Source: Dipylidium caninum
Lineage: Eukaryota > Platyhelminthes > Cestoda > Cyclophyllidea > Dipylidiidae
DNA length: 64,000 bases
Reading direction: 5' to 3'
Assembly: GCA_017562135.1 (NCBI GenBank)
Contig: QEYB01001427.1
Span: 186,001 to 250,000, forward strand
Shown here piece by piece: positions 1-9,872 of this stretch. Position numbers and translations under genes: made by a program. The number at the start of each line of letters is the position of its first letter. Within the stretch, counting starts at the first letter, position 1. The notes beneath the pieces are model-generated. The model was not told the origin of the DNA. It ran no database searches and saw nothing but the letters and a program-made list of their open reading frames with translations.

Positions 1-1480
1 GTCTCCCATCGGCGCGTCAGGTCCACCGCCTCTTCCAAGGGCCTGCGTTCGCACCACCCGCGCGGAGCGAGTCGAGTGCATTGCAGCCACGAATATTTCA
101 CGTCACGCGGGCAGGAGTTTGCGGTTCCCCCCGCCCACCAAACGCTCTGCCTGATTCGCTAGGCGGTGGTGGAATGGAAGACTCGGGGGAGGCGGCGTCG
201 CAATGTGACCGGCGTCAGTAGCTCGTCGCGGGCTGACATTCGATGCGGAAATGTGCAGGACGTCTTTGCAAGCTTCCCCGTCGCTCGAGATCGTTATGAG
301 GACAGAGGCATAACCTCTCCATGCCTTCTTCGGCGTTCGGTTGCGGAGGCGGGGAGCTCCGCCCCGAGCGCGCCCTGCAGCCGCGACTACGTGGCCTGGC
401 GACGTCTTTTGGCGTCTGGGAGAGGACCGACTCACGTCGGCGCCGTCTCGCCTCTCCTGCAGCCGCGAGACAAGGTCTCTTTTACCCAGAAGACCGTCGC
501 CATGACTACGACTGTCTCAGCGCTATCTGATAGACAGACACGTTATCTGGTCACTCCGACGACATGTTTGGCTGTCAGAATGCGGGCGTGGCCGATCAAG
601 GAGCCCGCATTTTGGCGGCAGTAACTTTCACTTCCAAAGAGGTGTGCAGCCGCGTCTGCACTGCCACGGCGTGGGAGAGCGCCATTTACATCGCCACTCG
701 CGCCGCGCCGCCAGCCAAGTCGGCTGTGTCTACTTAAATGCAGATTTAAGTAGACTTGAACGTATCAGCGGCGCCATGGGCCGTCGCAGTGCTCCAAAAT
801 ACGCGCAATGGAGGAGAAAGGAAAACGAGTGAGGTCGTAGACAGCCTTGAACATATCCATAGTTCTTTCTCGACGAGTGGTATCCATTACCAGCAAAATT
901 TCCGATCCTCCGGTAGAATGCGGGCCGGGGACACATCCAAATGACACTGCGGTTTCCCCGTTCGGCCGGTAGCAAGCGCGCGAAAGGCCGCGCACCGGTC
1001 GCTCGATGGCCCCGACTTGGGCTGGCGCTGCTCACGGACGGGCGAGCAGTGGCCCGCACGCCCTCTGGCCGCTCGTCGTGATTCACCGAGATGGCGGGGG
1101 ATGGCGGCGGGGCAAGAGGGGCGGGGCGGGGCGGGGCTCGGCGAGGTGGTGGGTGGGTGCGAGATTAATTGATTAAAGGAATAATAAATGGGCGCTGGTT
1201 GAAGAAACACAGGCGGCGGCCGCTACCCGCATGCGATTGAGCCAAATGAGGCCTTTTGGTCGTCGCAGGACCCCGAAAGCAGCCTGGGGGCGCGCCCGGC
1301 GAGATGGCGGGGCAGATAGCCGAAGTAATGGACGAGTCGCCGTGCCGACGAACGCGGAGTGGAAGTGAGTAGGGAGGGCGGACGCACGCCGACCCGGCGT
1401 GAATGACTTAACGGACAAATGGACGGGCGGACGGGCGGGAGGGCGATGCAGGACGGGGTGAGCGCTTAACGCAGCCAAGT
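1..1480. other. GC-rich region with no supported gene
   Basis: I see no coding exon that I can support here. The stretch is GC-rich and lies downstream of the acidic minus-strand frame that ends at 1481. It holds one perfect 12-bp inverted repeat (listed separately). An AATAAA sits on the plus strand near 1181, but no minus-strand polyadenylation signal is obvious for the neighbouring gene. Open frames on both strands look like by-products of high GC. Confidence 0.5.
728..755. repeat. Perfect 12-bp hairpin, TACTTAAAT family
   Basis: The arms at 728-739 and 744-755 are exact reverse complements around a 4-base loop (GCAG). The inner arms read TACTTAAAT and ATTTAAGTA. The same core recurs in hairpins near 10.5 kb and 39.04 kb, so this may be a small dispersed element. 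No target-site duplication is evident. Its function is unknown. Confidence 0.75.
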
Positions 1481-4400
1481 CTAGTAGTGCAGCCCAACGA
1501 GGGCCGCTTCAACCCAGCGCCCGCGCCCTTCGCCCGGGGTGCTGGCCGGGGCCTCTCGCGACCGTCTGACCGCGAGGGGAAAGGGAAGCGGAAGCCGGGA
1601 CAGAGGCAGTCGACGTACCCGCGTCTGCCGGCCGCGCGTCGCGTCCGGTGGGCTCTCGGGGCGAGCGCGTGGGGCGGAGGCTGCCGCCGCACCGTCTCCC
1701 TTCCTCGCCGACCGGTCGCCCTGCGGACCCACTTGGCCGTCAGCCTCGGCGTCCTCCCCGTGTGCCTCGACATCGCGCGTCTGGCGGCGAGCTTCGTGCA
1801 CCTCGCTGGCGTCGCCACCCCTCGAAATGTGCTTGTCTGCACCGGCGCGGGGGAATTCCACGACGGCGCCATGTTCACCGGACACTCTCGGCTCGGCGTC
1901 GCCTTCTCCACGCCCGCGTTGCACGTCACCCCGCCGAGGCGCACTGGGGCGGTTCGGCGTGTCGAGCGAGGCTTCGTCAGGACTGGAGGAAGCCATTGCC
2001 GGTCGTTCGCTGCTCTCCTCGCTTTTGGCCGAAGCGGAAAGCGAGCATCCAGGTATTCCGGCTTCGGTGAGCCTCAGTAATCCGTCAAGCCTCTCGGCCG
2101 CGTCCGTAAACGATTCCAAGCGCCTACCGTCCACTTCTCCGTCCCCGCAGGGTTTTCGCTCCGCCACGACGATGGAGGCCGACGAGACGACTTCCTTGAC
2201 GGCGTCGTTACTGTCCGTCTTCTCCCAAACAGACTGGGCATTCTCCGCCTCCCCGAGGTCACCGAAGGCACTCGAACTGTCTTCAACGCTTTCTTCAGGG
2301 GGAACCGACACTTTCGACGCGAATCCATTCGATCCAACCTCCTCCCTGCTGCCCCCGTTCTCGGCAAACTCTTGCGGGGCTTCTTCGCGACTCTCTTCGG
2401 ATCCGAACTGTTCCACTCCACGCGGGTTGGCCGAGTTTTCCAGAGCCTCCTCGCCGGAATTAGTTGGACTAACGGGCTCTTGAAGGGCCGGGACAGAGCA
2501 CTCGGGGAACGTCGGCGTCTGATCACTCCTCGGCGGCTCCACGACGCCCTCCAAGAGATCTCCTCGGCCGAATTCACCTCGGTTCGTCTGCTTTACACTG
2601 TGCTTCCGCGGCGACTCGTATCGCACGTCCAGCGTCTCCTGTTTCATTTGAAGCGGCTCCTCGGCTGCCATGGGTTCCTTACGAGCCTCAGGCGCGTCCA
2701 CCTGTTCGTCAGAACTGCTGTTGGATGCCTGGGAAAGTGGACTCGCGGTGGAGACGTTCCGTTTTTGTCTACTGGGCACTTCCTGAACCTCGTCCGCGGA
2801 GCTTCTTCCTGCTCTTGGCCGATCCACGCTCCGTGGCAGGCCGTCGACGGCGATGTGCGCGAAGTCCGAGTCCTCCCCCCTCGACTGCCTCGTTGTGCCC
2901 CGCTTCGGGAGGCTTTTTTTCACCGAGCGTCCGTATTGAACGGCTTCCCAACCCCTCTGCGCCGCTGTTCTGCTCCGCTTCTTCCGCCGTCCGGCTTTCC
3001 GCGAACCACCGTCGGACTTCTGGTGGGCTGCACCCGCGCCACCTTCTCCCCCCACCTCCACAGCCGCCATTTGGCTCTCTTCTGCCTCCGATTGCGATGA
3101 GCTGGCGCAGGACAGCGCCTTCCCGTCGGTTGACTGCGCGCCGTTGCATGCGGACGGCGGGTCGTCGAGTCCGTCGACACCCGGCGACGAGGAGGTGGGG
3201 GGCTCAGGCGTGTCCTCGCCTCGTTCCCCGGCGACTGGCTCGTCGTCCACGTGGAAGAAGACTTCCGCAGTCGTCGGTGATTCGAGGTGTGTCAACTGAT
3301 CGACGCCGCCTTCCACCTCTTCTGCAGTCGCCTGCGCCTCGAGGAGAAGAGGCGAGGATCCCTGAGCACTTCCGTTACCTGGAGCCGCGCTTCTCCCCTG
3401 CTCTAATGGAGACTTGGCGGTTCCCAACGCGGTTCCGCCGGCTGCATCGTCAAATCCTCGGCCCTCTGTGCTCATTACTTCCCGCTGTTCCACGTAATCC
3501 GCAGTCTTGAAGTCCGTCTGGAAGAGTAATTCAGCTCTCGCCGCCTCACACTGGCGTCCGCATTCTACGGTGTGCTTTTCGAATGGTTCTCCTTCGTGGT
3601 ACTCGTCTGTGAAGGCAATTGCCGTCTCCGCTTCTTCAACGCCTCCTTCAACAAGCTCTTCCCCATCGAAACCGTCGCCATCCCCACGACCATCGTCTGT
3701 TGAGTGATCGGCGGCCTCGGCATGGGACAACGTCATCCCGTCGAAGACGTGGTCGAACTGGTCTGGTTCCTCAACCTCGGTCGGTGGAGGTTGATTTTCT
3801 CTGCCTTCGGTTCCCCGATTTTGAGGATTCAACTGCTCCTCCGGAGGCTCGGGTCCACAGGTGCCACCGGAGGAGGCGTCCACGGCCTCTTCTCGACACC
3901 TCATCGCTGGCACTTTCTGCTCCAGCGCCGTCGAAGTGGCATCAGAGTCATTTTGAGCCGCGTCAGGAAACGCAGTCAAACCATTTACCTTCCCGAGGGC
4001 CTCCGCGCCTTCCGCCGGCGGTGCCAGGAACTCGCTTGCCAGTTGGTCGTCTTCGGCTGCCTGAAGCCCCGACTCAGACGCCCCAGAAGTTGCATCGTCT
4101 CCCTCCCCGTTGACTTCTGCCGCCTCCTTCCCTTCCCCTGACGTGCACTGGCATTCGTGGAATGGCAGCCGGTCCTGAGTCTTGTTCGTCGCGTTCGACG
4201 CCTCGACAGACTCGTCTTCCACTCGCGGTCGACCAATCAAGTCCATCGCCGACCTCTGAATCGCCTCCACGAGTTCCTCGCAGTGGCCGCTTTCCCGCAG
4301 CGCCATCGCCGAAGGCGACGGTTCGATTTCACGATGTCTTTCGCCCCGATGTCGCCGCTTTTGCCTCTTTTTCTTCCCCAGCCCCGTGGAGGGTGCTTCG

Positions 4401-7400
4401 AAACTCCGCACTGCAGCAGGCTTCGCATTCCATCTTGCCGCATCCGCGATGGGAGCCTCCTGCGACTTTGCAACTTCGTCCTCGAAATCGCTTCCAGCGT
4501 CACCGTTTCCACGTGGGTGGACGCCGTCTCCGCTGTCGTCCGCCTCTTCTCCCGCCTCCTCGTACGCTGCGTCACCTTCGGCTTCCATTGGTGTCGTCGA
4601 AAGGCGACACGTTTCGTGAAGCGCCTCGGGAGCTTCCGCGCTGTCATCTGGTGACACACCTTCGTGGCAGAGGAGAGGGGCTCCCTCGTCTGCGGGGCAA
4701 AGCGGTGGAGCTGATGTTGGTCCCTCGGGTCCTTCTGCTCCATCTTCGAGTTTGAAGCTGCTCGCCGCGTCGCGCTTTCCATCCACCAAAATTGGCTCTG
4801 CCGTCACTCCGGCACCGACTCTGGCGTTGCCCCCCTCTCGGGCGTTGCGTTCAAGAGCAGGGGAAAGGGAAGCTTCTTCGACCTCGACGACGTCATCGAG
4901 GTCTGTTGGCCTTCGGAGAACCTCCTCCTCCTCCTCCTCCTCTTCTGCTTCGGTCGACGCAACGGGAGCCTCCTGAACGGACCCACATCCGCTCAACTCA
5001 GCAGCCTTCCCCCCAATGTCTGAGATGTCTGCAGTTTCCTGTCGCCCCGCAACGCCTCCTTCCACGCCGCCTGCGGCCAGCGACTCAAAGCCCGGATCCG
5101 TGGCACCGTCCGCGACATCCGACTGCTCGTCTCCGCGTCCTCCTACCTTCGTCACTTGCCCCGTCGCTGGAGGGGTGCTCGGGGTGGCGAAAGAAGACAG
5201 GCGGGCGGTCTCGACACCCGCCTCCGCAACGTTCGTGGCCTCTCCGACGCCCGAGACCCTCACAGGCCTCGGCTGCTCCTTTTCCTCCTCCGCCTCGTCC
5301 TCTTCCTCCTCCTCGACCTCGGAGCCTTCGTCGGCGTCACTCAGGCCTGGCAGGGACTGGTGACGCGCCTCGTCGCACGCGATTTCGCTGAATCCGAGGC
5401 CACCTTTGCTGTCCTCATACGCGGCGCTGAGATCGTCAGCGGCGCTGTGTTGAGGACTTTCGTCGCCAGGGGCTGCATCGCTGGGGAATTCCACGTCGTC
5501 CTCCCGCCCAAATCGCATGTTTGACACCGGAATGCGGAGGATTTCGGTCGCTTCTGTCTCAGCCTCGCCGCCAAGGCTTGATGCCGTGGATCCCCCGCCT
5601 TCCCACGAGGATGACGAGGCCTCGGCCTGTTGGAACACCTCGACTGGGACGGCGTTGTCCGCGTCTTCTGCATCGCCAAGTGCCTCTGGCGACTGCAACC
5701 TCCGAGGTGCGTGAGCAGCCGCATTTTCCTCAGTTCCCATCGGTTGCGCCTCCGATTCACCGGTCTGGAGGGGCTCCGCTCCCCGCAGTCCCGAGTGGCC
5801 TTCAGGCGCCTGGAACGAGAACTGATCTTCCTCCGTTCCGCCCGTGCAGGAGTCGTGCGAACCTTCATCTTCCACGCGGCTGCTCGGCATTTCTGCGAAA
5901 ACGCAAGTCGGAGACGCGTCCTCGTCTCTGTTCGCTGCACCCTCCTGCTGCAGTTCAGCCCGCGACTGTCCACTGGAGGCCTCGGCAGCCTCGGGACGCA
6001 CTTCTTCCACACCGCGTCCTCTAACCGCGCCTGACAACGCAACGCCGTCCCCTCTCGGTTGCCCACCAGACTCAGCGCCATGGCAAGAAAGTGCCGCAGG
6101 ATCTTTGGTTTCAAGCCCGAGACCGTCTTCTTTTGCGGGCGACCTCGTTGGAGGCGTTGCACCCTCCGAATCGACAATCCGGCCATGAGGTCTCCGGACA
6201 AACTCGCCTTGACCGGAATATTTCAGAATCTGGTCTGACATGCCCTCGGTGTCCCGAAGACTGGAAGGAGTGGGTTCCGAGTCTCCTTGTCGACTCTGCA
6301 CTCTCGTCGTCTGCTTCTCCTCCTCCTCCTCCTCTTCTTTTTCCTCCTCCTCACGACACGGATCCGCAGCGCAGCACAACGACGTCACCTCGAGTTGGCT
6401 GAAAACTCCTGACCCGGCAGAACGTCCGGACTCCTCCTCATCGCCCGCCTCACCCTCGTGTCCAGCCCCACCGTCAGCGCATACCTCGTCAGACAGTCTC
6501 GTCTGGAGGATGGAGGCACTCGCCGGGTCTATCAGCTCCCTTCCCACACCGTCGATGGCCTCATTCACAGATCTCCTTGGTATATTGTCTCCAGAAGGCA
6601 TCTCTTGACTAGAAGGCGCCTGATTGGCTGGAACGAAGGCGCCAGCCTCGCCTCGTCGACCTTTCCCTCGCCTCCTTCCTTGCCTCCTCCAGCTGCCACC
6701 AGCACCACACGCCTCGCGTTCGACCGTGCCGGCACTTGAAGCGACCGACATCGGGGAGGAGTGGACACAGGACTCCTGCGGGTTGATATTTAAGACATCT
6801 GCCCAGTGGCCCATTCCACCAAGGGGAGAAGTCTTCTCCTCTTCCTCATGCAGACTTGGCGTTAGCGTCGCACCGACAACATTCTGCCGGTCGCCACCGT
6901 CGTCTTCTGCTTCGTCAGAAGGCACCTCCGAGGAGCGCAGAATTGCGTTCCACTGGGTGGTCCACTTCTCCCCAGCGAGTGGATCGGCGGCGTCGACGAG
7001 ACCGGCAGCGTCGGCACTTCCTGGCGCTGTCCCGACGCAGATAATCCTCCGTGCCGTGGGCCCTTCGTCGACACGGCAGTCGCTTTGGCGGACATTCACC
7101 TCAATACCGCCGTAGCAGTACTCGAAATCCTCTCGAGCCACTTCTGCACAACTCGCTACTGAAATCATATCAGCGTAGCCAGGCGTGACTGACTCATCTG
7201 CAAATCCATTGAGAGGTCTTTTCACCTCCGTTCGTGCCGTCTCAGACGAGAACTCTACTTGTGCCTCGTCCTGAACGCCGCCACGATCGACTGCGGATCC
7301 GGGAGCGCGATGATCGCCCACTTCCAGGGGCGTAATTTCGGCTTCCCTCGAGCCAAAGAGGATTTTAGGTTCAACCACCGAGGCGCCCTTTCGGTCCTCC

Positions 7401-8059
7401 ACTCCGGCTTCCGGACTCAGACGAGAGCCACTTTCAACTAACTGTTCGGGAAGAGGAGCTGACTCTCCACCACTGTGGTCACCCAACTTCTTCGGCGACT
7501 CCGCCTTCGCCTCCTCCTCCGTCCCAGTTCCATGGCGTGTGGCCGTGCACGTGGCGGACTCCGCGACAACCGGTGGCCACTTTGACGTCTCCACCGTCGC
7601 CATCAAACCGCCCTCCGAGGCTGACGAGGTCGACACATCGCTGGTCTCGCCAGCTTCCCCTTTTTCTCCAAACCCATCGAGAACATTTGTAGGTCGCACT
7701 TCTTCCACTCCGTTCGAATGGACGCCTTCCTCGCTCGGTTGCGTCACCTTGGGAAGCAGGAGTGTCGGTGTTTCCTCTTCCCCATCCCCAAAATGTTCTG
7801 TTGAGTCCTGAGGCACATCATCTTCCAAGGCAGACTGTCTTCCTTCCACCATTTCCACCCTCTCCATAGCGTCGGCGGATTCTACACGACCTTTTTCAAT
7901 TTCTGTGACGATTTGTCCAATTTCGCTCAAGAGTTCTTCGGCAGAATCGTCGGAACTTTCCACAACCACCTCGACTGCCGCGTCTTCCTCTCGGCCAACC
8001 TCGAAGAGCCTTAGCCTCGAGATAGTCCTCTCGGTCTCCTCGTCCTCCTCATCCTCCAT
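1481..8059 (-). CDS. Giant acidic low-complexity protein, unrecognised
   Basis: A single uninterrupted frame of 2192 codons runs from ATG at 8059-8057 to TAG at 1483-1481. I do not recognise a family. The protein is rich in Glu, Asp, Ser, Ala and Gly and begins MEDEEDEETERTISRLRLFE. It has several poly-Glu runs (about residues 580, 960 and 1040) and three strongly basic clusters near residues 455 (RRQGRRRGKGRRGE), 1230 (GKKKRQKRRHRGERHRE) and 1690 (AGRRKKRSRTAAQRG). No signal peptide, membrane segment or enzyme motif is visible. The composition suggests an intrinsically disordered scaffold or nuclear/cytoskeletal protein, which is inference only. An in-frame acceptor at about 8094 (pyrimidine tract, then CAG) would add ten residues upstream and link to an exon near 8.2-8.4 kb, so the ATG at 8059 may be internal. 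A stop-free 6.6-kb exon is unusual beside neighbours with exons of 30-500 bases. Confidence 0.7.
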   Translation of the reverse strand: MEDEEDEETERTISRLRLFEVGREEDAAVEVVVESSDDSAEELLSEIGQIVTEIEKGRVESADAMERVEMVEGRQSALEDDVPQDSTEHFGDGEEETPTLLLPKVTQPSEEGVHSNGVEEVRPTNVLDGFGEKGEAGETSDVSTSSASEGGLMATVETSKWPPVVAESATCTATRHGTGTEEEAKAESPKKLGDHSGGESAPLPEQLVESGSRLSPEAGVEDRKGASVVEPKILFGSREAEITPLEVGDHRAPGSAVDRGGVQDEAQVEFSSETARTEVKRPLNGFADESVTPGYADMISVASCAEVAREDFEYCYGGIEVNVRQSDCRVDEGPTARRIICVGTAPGSADAAGLVDAADPLAGEKWTTQWNAILRSSEVPSDEAEDDGGDRQNVVGATLTPSLHEEEEKTSPLGGMGHWADVLNINPQESCVHSSPMSVASSAGTVEREACGAGGSWRRQGRRRGKGRRGEAGAFVPANQAPSSQEMPSGDNIPRRSVNEAIDGVGRELIDPASASILQTRLSDEVCADGGAGHEGEAGDEEESGRSAGSGVFSQLEVTSLCCAADPCREEEEKEEEEEEEKQTTRVQSRQGDSEPTPSSLRDTEGMSDQILKYSGQGEFVRRPHGRIVDSEGATPPTRSPAKEDGLGLETKDPAALSCHGAESGGQPRGDGVALSGAVRGRGVEEVRPEAAEASSGQSRAELQQEGAANRDEDASPTCVFAEMPSSRVEDEGSHDSCTGGTEEDQFSFQAPEGHSGLRGAEPLQTGESEAQPMGTEENAAAHAPRRLQSPEALGDAEDADNAVPVEVFQQAEASSSSWEGGGSTASSLGGEAETEATEILRIPVSNMRFGREDDVEFPSDAAPGDESPQHSAADDLSAAYEDSKGGLGFSEIACDEARHQSLPGLSDADEGSEVEEEEEDEAEEEKEQPRPVRVSGVGEATNVAEAGVETARLSSFATPSTPPATGQVTKVGGRGDEQSDVADGATDPGFESLAAGGVEGGVAGRQETADISDIGGKAAELSGCGSVQEAPVASTEAEEEEEEEEVLRRPTDLDDVVEVEEASLSPALERNAREGGNARVGAGVTAEPILVDGKRDAASSFKLEDGAEGPEGPTSAPPLCPADEGAPLLCHEGVSPDDSAEAPEALHETCRLSTTPMEAEGDAAYEEAGEEADDSGDGVHPRGNGDAGSDFEDEVAKSQEAPIADAARWNAKPAAVRSFEAPSTGLGKKKRQKRRHRGERHREIEPSPSAMALRESGHCEELVEAIQRSAMDLIGRPRVEDESVEASNATNKTQDRLPFHECQCTSGEGKEAAEVNGEGDDATSGASESGLQAAEDDQLASEFLAPPAEGAEALGKVNGLTAFPDAAQNDSDATSTALEQKVPAMRCREEAVDASSGGTCGPEPPEEQLNPQNRGTEGRENQPPPTEVEEPDQFDHVFDGMTLSHAEAADHSTDDGRGDGDGFDGEELVEGGVEEAETAIAFTDEYHEGEPFEKHTVECGRQCEAARAELLFQTDFKTADYVEQREVMSTEGRGFDDAAGGTALGTAKSPLEQGRSAAPGNGSAQGSSPLLLEAQATAEEVEGGVDQLTHLESPTTAEVFFHVDDEPVAGERGEDTPEPPTSSSPGVDGLDDPPSACNGAQSTDGKALSCASSSQSEAEESQMAAVEVGGEGGAGAAHQKSDGGSRKAGRRKKRSRTAAQRGWEAVQYGRSVKKSLPKRGTTRQSRGEDSDFAHIAVDGLPRSVDRPRAGRSSADEVQEVPSRQKRNVSTASPLSQASNSSSDEQVDAPEARKEPMAAEEPLQMKQETLDVRYESPRKHSVKQTNRGEFGRGDLLEGVVEPPRSDQTPTFPECSVPALQEPVSPTNSGEEALENSANPRGVEQFGSEESREEAPQEFAENGGSREEVGSNGFASKVSVPPEESVEDSSSAFGDLGEAENAQSVWEKTDSNDAVKEVVSSASIVVAERKPCGDGEVDGRRLESFTDAAERLDGLLRLTEAGIPGCSLSASAKSEESSERPAMASSSPDEASLDTPNRPSAPRRGDVQRGRGEGDAEPRVSGEHGAVVEFPRAGADKHISRGGDASEVHEARRQTRDVEAHGEDAEADGQVGPQGDRSARKGDGAAAASAPRARPESPPDATRGRQTRVRRLPLSRLPLPFPLAVRRSREAPASTPGEGRGRWVEAALVGLHY

Positions 8060-8199
8060 GCCGCCATCTGCCGCGTCGTCGGTGGATGGCTGAAAGACGG
8101 GAAGAAGTGCGCTTCACCCTCGCGGCCCTCATCTGCGGCGCCCCAGCACAACAACAAGGACTCTACCTCGCCGCCCCGAGGTCCGCGCGTACCGCGCGC

Positions 8200-8420
8200 A
8201 TCCTCGCCCACCCAGGGGCCGAAATTCCTCGGTGGCGAAATGGAAGATTCGCCAGTCTTCCGCGTCCGCGTCTCCTCCCCCGCCGCGCCCTTCGTCCTCT
8301 TCCCATTCCGCCGTTTCTTCGATGTCACAGTTCTCCACGTCTCCGAGTCCTGAAAGACATTCTGGCCTGAGCACCTCGATTTTGTGCACGTCCGCTGGGT
8401 ACGATGGAGAACTGGTGATA
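8200..8420 (-). CDS. Possible upstream exon of the acidic protein
   Basis: On the minus strand a frame reads DVHKIEVLRPECLSGLGDVE, then a Glu/Asp/Gly-rich stretch and DWRIFHFATEEF. It follows a plausible acceptor (CCTATCACCAG). Its acidic composition resembles the 1481-8059 protein, and an in-frame acceptor at about 8094 makes a splice between them possible. I could not find a convincing donor, and a neighbouring frame (NFGPWVGEDARG) is equally open. This may be an exon with a single-base indel, or not coding at all. Confidence 0.3.
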
Positions 8421-8458
8421 GGGGGACATGGGTGGACCCGCGGGCTTTTGCGGGAGTT

Positions 8459-8486
8459 TTGGGGGTGTTGGGGGGGGGGGGGGAGG
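8459..8486. repeat. Poly-G tract
   Basis: A run of G interrupted by two T bases ends in fourteen or so consecutive G residues. It lies in the presumed 5' flank of the acidic minus-strand gene. It could form a G-quadruplex and is also a likely spot for length error in the assembly. Confidence 0.8.
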
Positions 8487-8639
8487 ATGGACACGAAAAG
8501 GTCGACTCGACCAACGAATTCAGGATAAGTTTAACAGACAACGAATGTCGCTTCACGCACCACAGAGGGTTCCTCTCCCGAAGCATCCTGCGACGAGGGT
8601 TGGTCGTTCTCGACCCGGCGACGTTGGTTTTCCAGAATC

Positions 8640-9130
8640 TACAGTCAAAGTAAAGCGTTCTGATGGTTGGAAGTGAGAGAGGACGAGCCGACGAGGGGAG
8701 GCGAGGGACTCACCAACTCGTCCGTGGGGGCTTCCGAAATCACGGAGAGGTGCGGACTCGCTGGACGCTCAACAAGCGGACCCCAGCCCGCGTAGGGTCC
8801 CGCGGTCTACAAGACAAGTGGACGAACAGACAGGAAGGCGAGGGAACGCGGGTCTCCCTGTTGAGCGCAGCCAATCCCCACGCCAGGTCCGACGGTCCAC
8901 GCCAACGGCCGCCCTATTGGCCAGACTATCGCGGCCCCCGCGCCCCGCGTACCCGTCCGCCCCGCAGCCACTCCCGACTGACCCCGCGCGAGGGCGACGC
9001 AGAGCACAACCAGGCCTGACGGAGCGAAACTGCAACTCCGTGGCATTGAAATTTACGTCTAGACTGCGGTTCAACGCAAGCGCCGACGGGACTTCAACGG
9101 AGGAGCGTGGAGAGTCAGCGTGTAAGGTGA
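8640..9130 (-). promoter_or_regulatory. Probable GC-rich promoter with CCAAT boxes
   Basis: This GC-rich stretch lies upstream of the acidic gene. It contains CCAAT at 8871-8875 and its complement ATTGG at 8916-8920, the classical NF-Y pentamer. Similar CCAAT pairs occur upstream of two other genes in the window. No TATA box is apparent. The assignment is by position and motif only. Confidence 0.3.
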
Positions 9131-9872
9131 GAGGTCCTCGCCGCGCTTAGCTCGGGCAGTACCGCCGGCCTCCACGATGGGGACTTCTGAGTCCTGCCTT
9201 GGTCACTTTCCGTCACCACAACTAGACTTCCTGTCGCCCGAAGTCGGCGGAACAGCGAGAGAGAAGCAATGAAAGAAATGGGGAGCCACGCGAAGTGACT
9301 TCACTTCGGAATGTTCCCTGGAGGTTAACCGGTGGAGGAGGAGGAGGAGGAGGAGGAAGAGGAAGCCCAGGTCCGGCAGCATTCGAAGAAGGTGCGGCGG
9401 TAAGACTGCTTCCTTGAAGGTATTCTTGCCCCAGTGGCGATTTCAACCGCGTCATGTCGAAGGAGTGAAAAGCCTCACCGACATTTCAAACAACCTCAGC
9501 AGAGCAAAAAACTTCAGCAGTCGCCCTAAGGACAACACCATGAAGACCACAAATCGGTGAACACGCCTACAGCAGGAGTGGCCTTCCAGTCAGCCTAAGC
9601 CTTTTTCGATCTCAATAAGGACACAGAGCAGTACGTACGTGACACCCCGGACTTGTCGCTTTTGGCATTTAAGTAGTATAACCCCACCGCCCTCCACAAC
9701 AGTGCTTAACGTCAGCCTGTCCGTGCGCCGGCCAAGGCGATTACGTTACGAACAAATGCTTATGTCCTCTGTCGGCCTTGCCCCTTCAGCATGTTCCGTC
9801 ACATATGTGTGACGCGCTTGCGATACGCCTTAAGGTCACCAGCGTCGTTCGCTCGGGCAGCCAATGGCCAGA
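9131..9872. other. Intergenic region with GGA microsatellite
   Basis: No supported gene. The stretch separates the 5' side of the acidic gene from the stop codon of the helical gene at 9873. A GGA trinucleotide repeat lies at about 9333-9363. One ATTTAAGTAG motif lies near 9669, matching the arm of the hairpin family described elsewhere. Confidence 0.55.

Noticed and set aside
1487..8100. Long plus-strand open frames opposite the acidic gene
   Set aside because: They are short relative to the 2192-codon minus frame, overlap each other, and have composition expected of the antisense of Glu/Ser-rich coding sequence.
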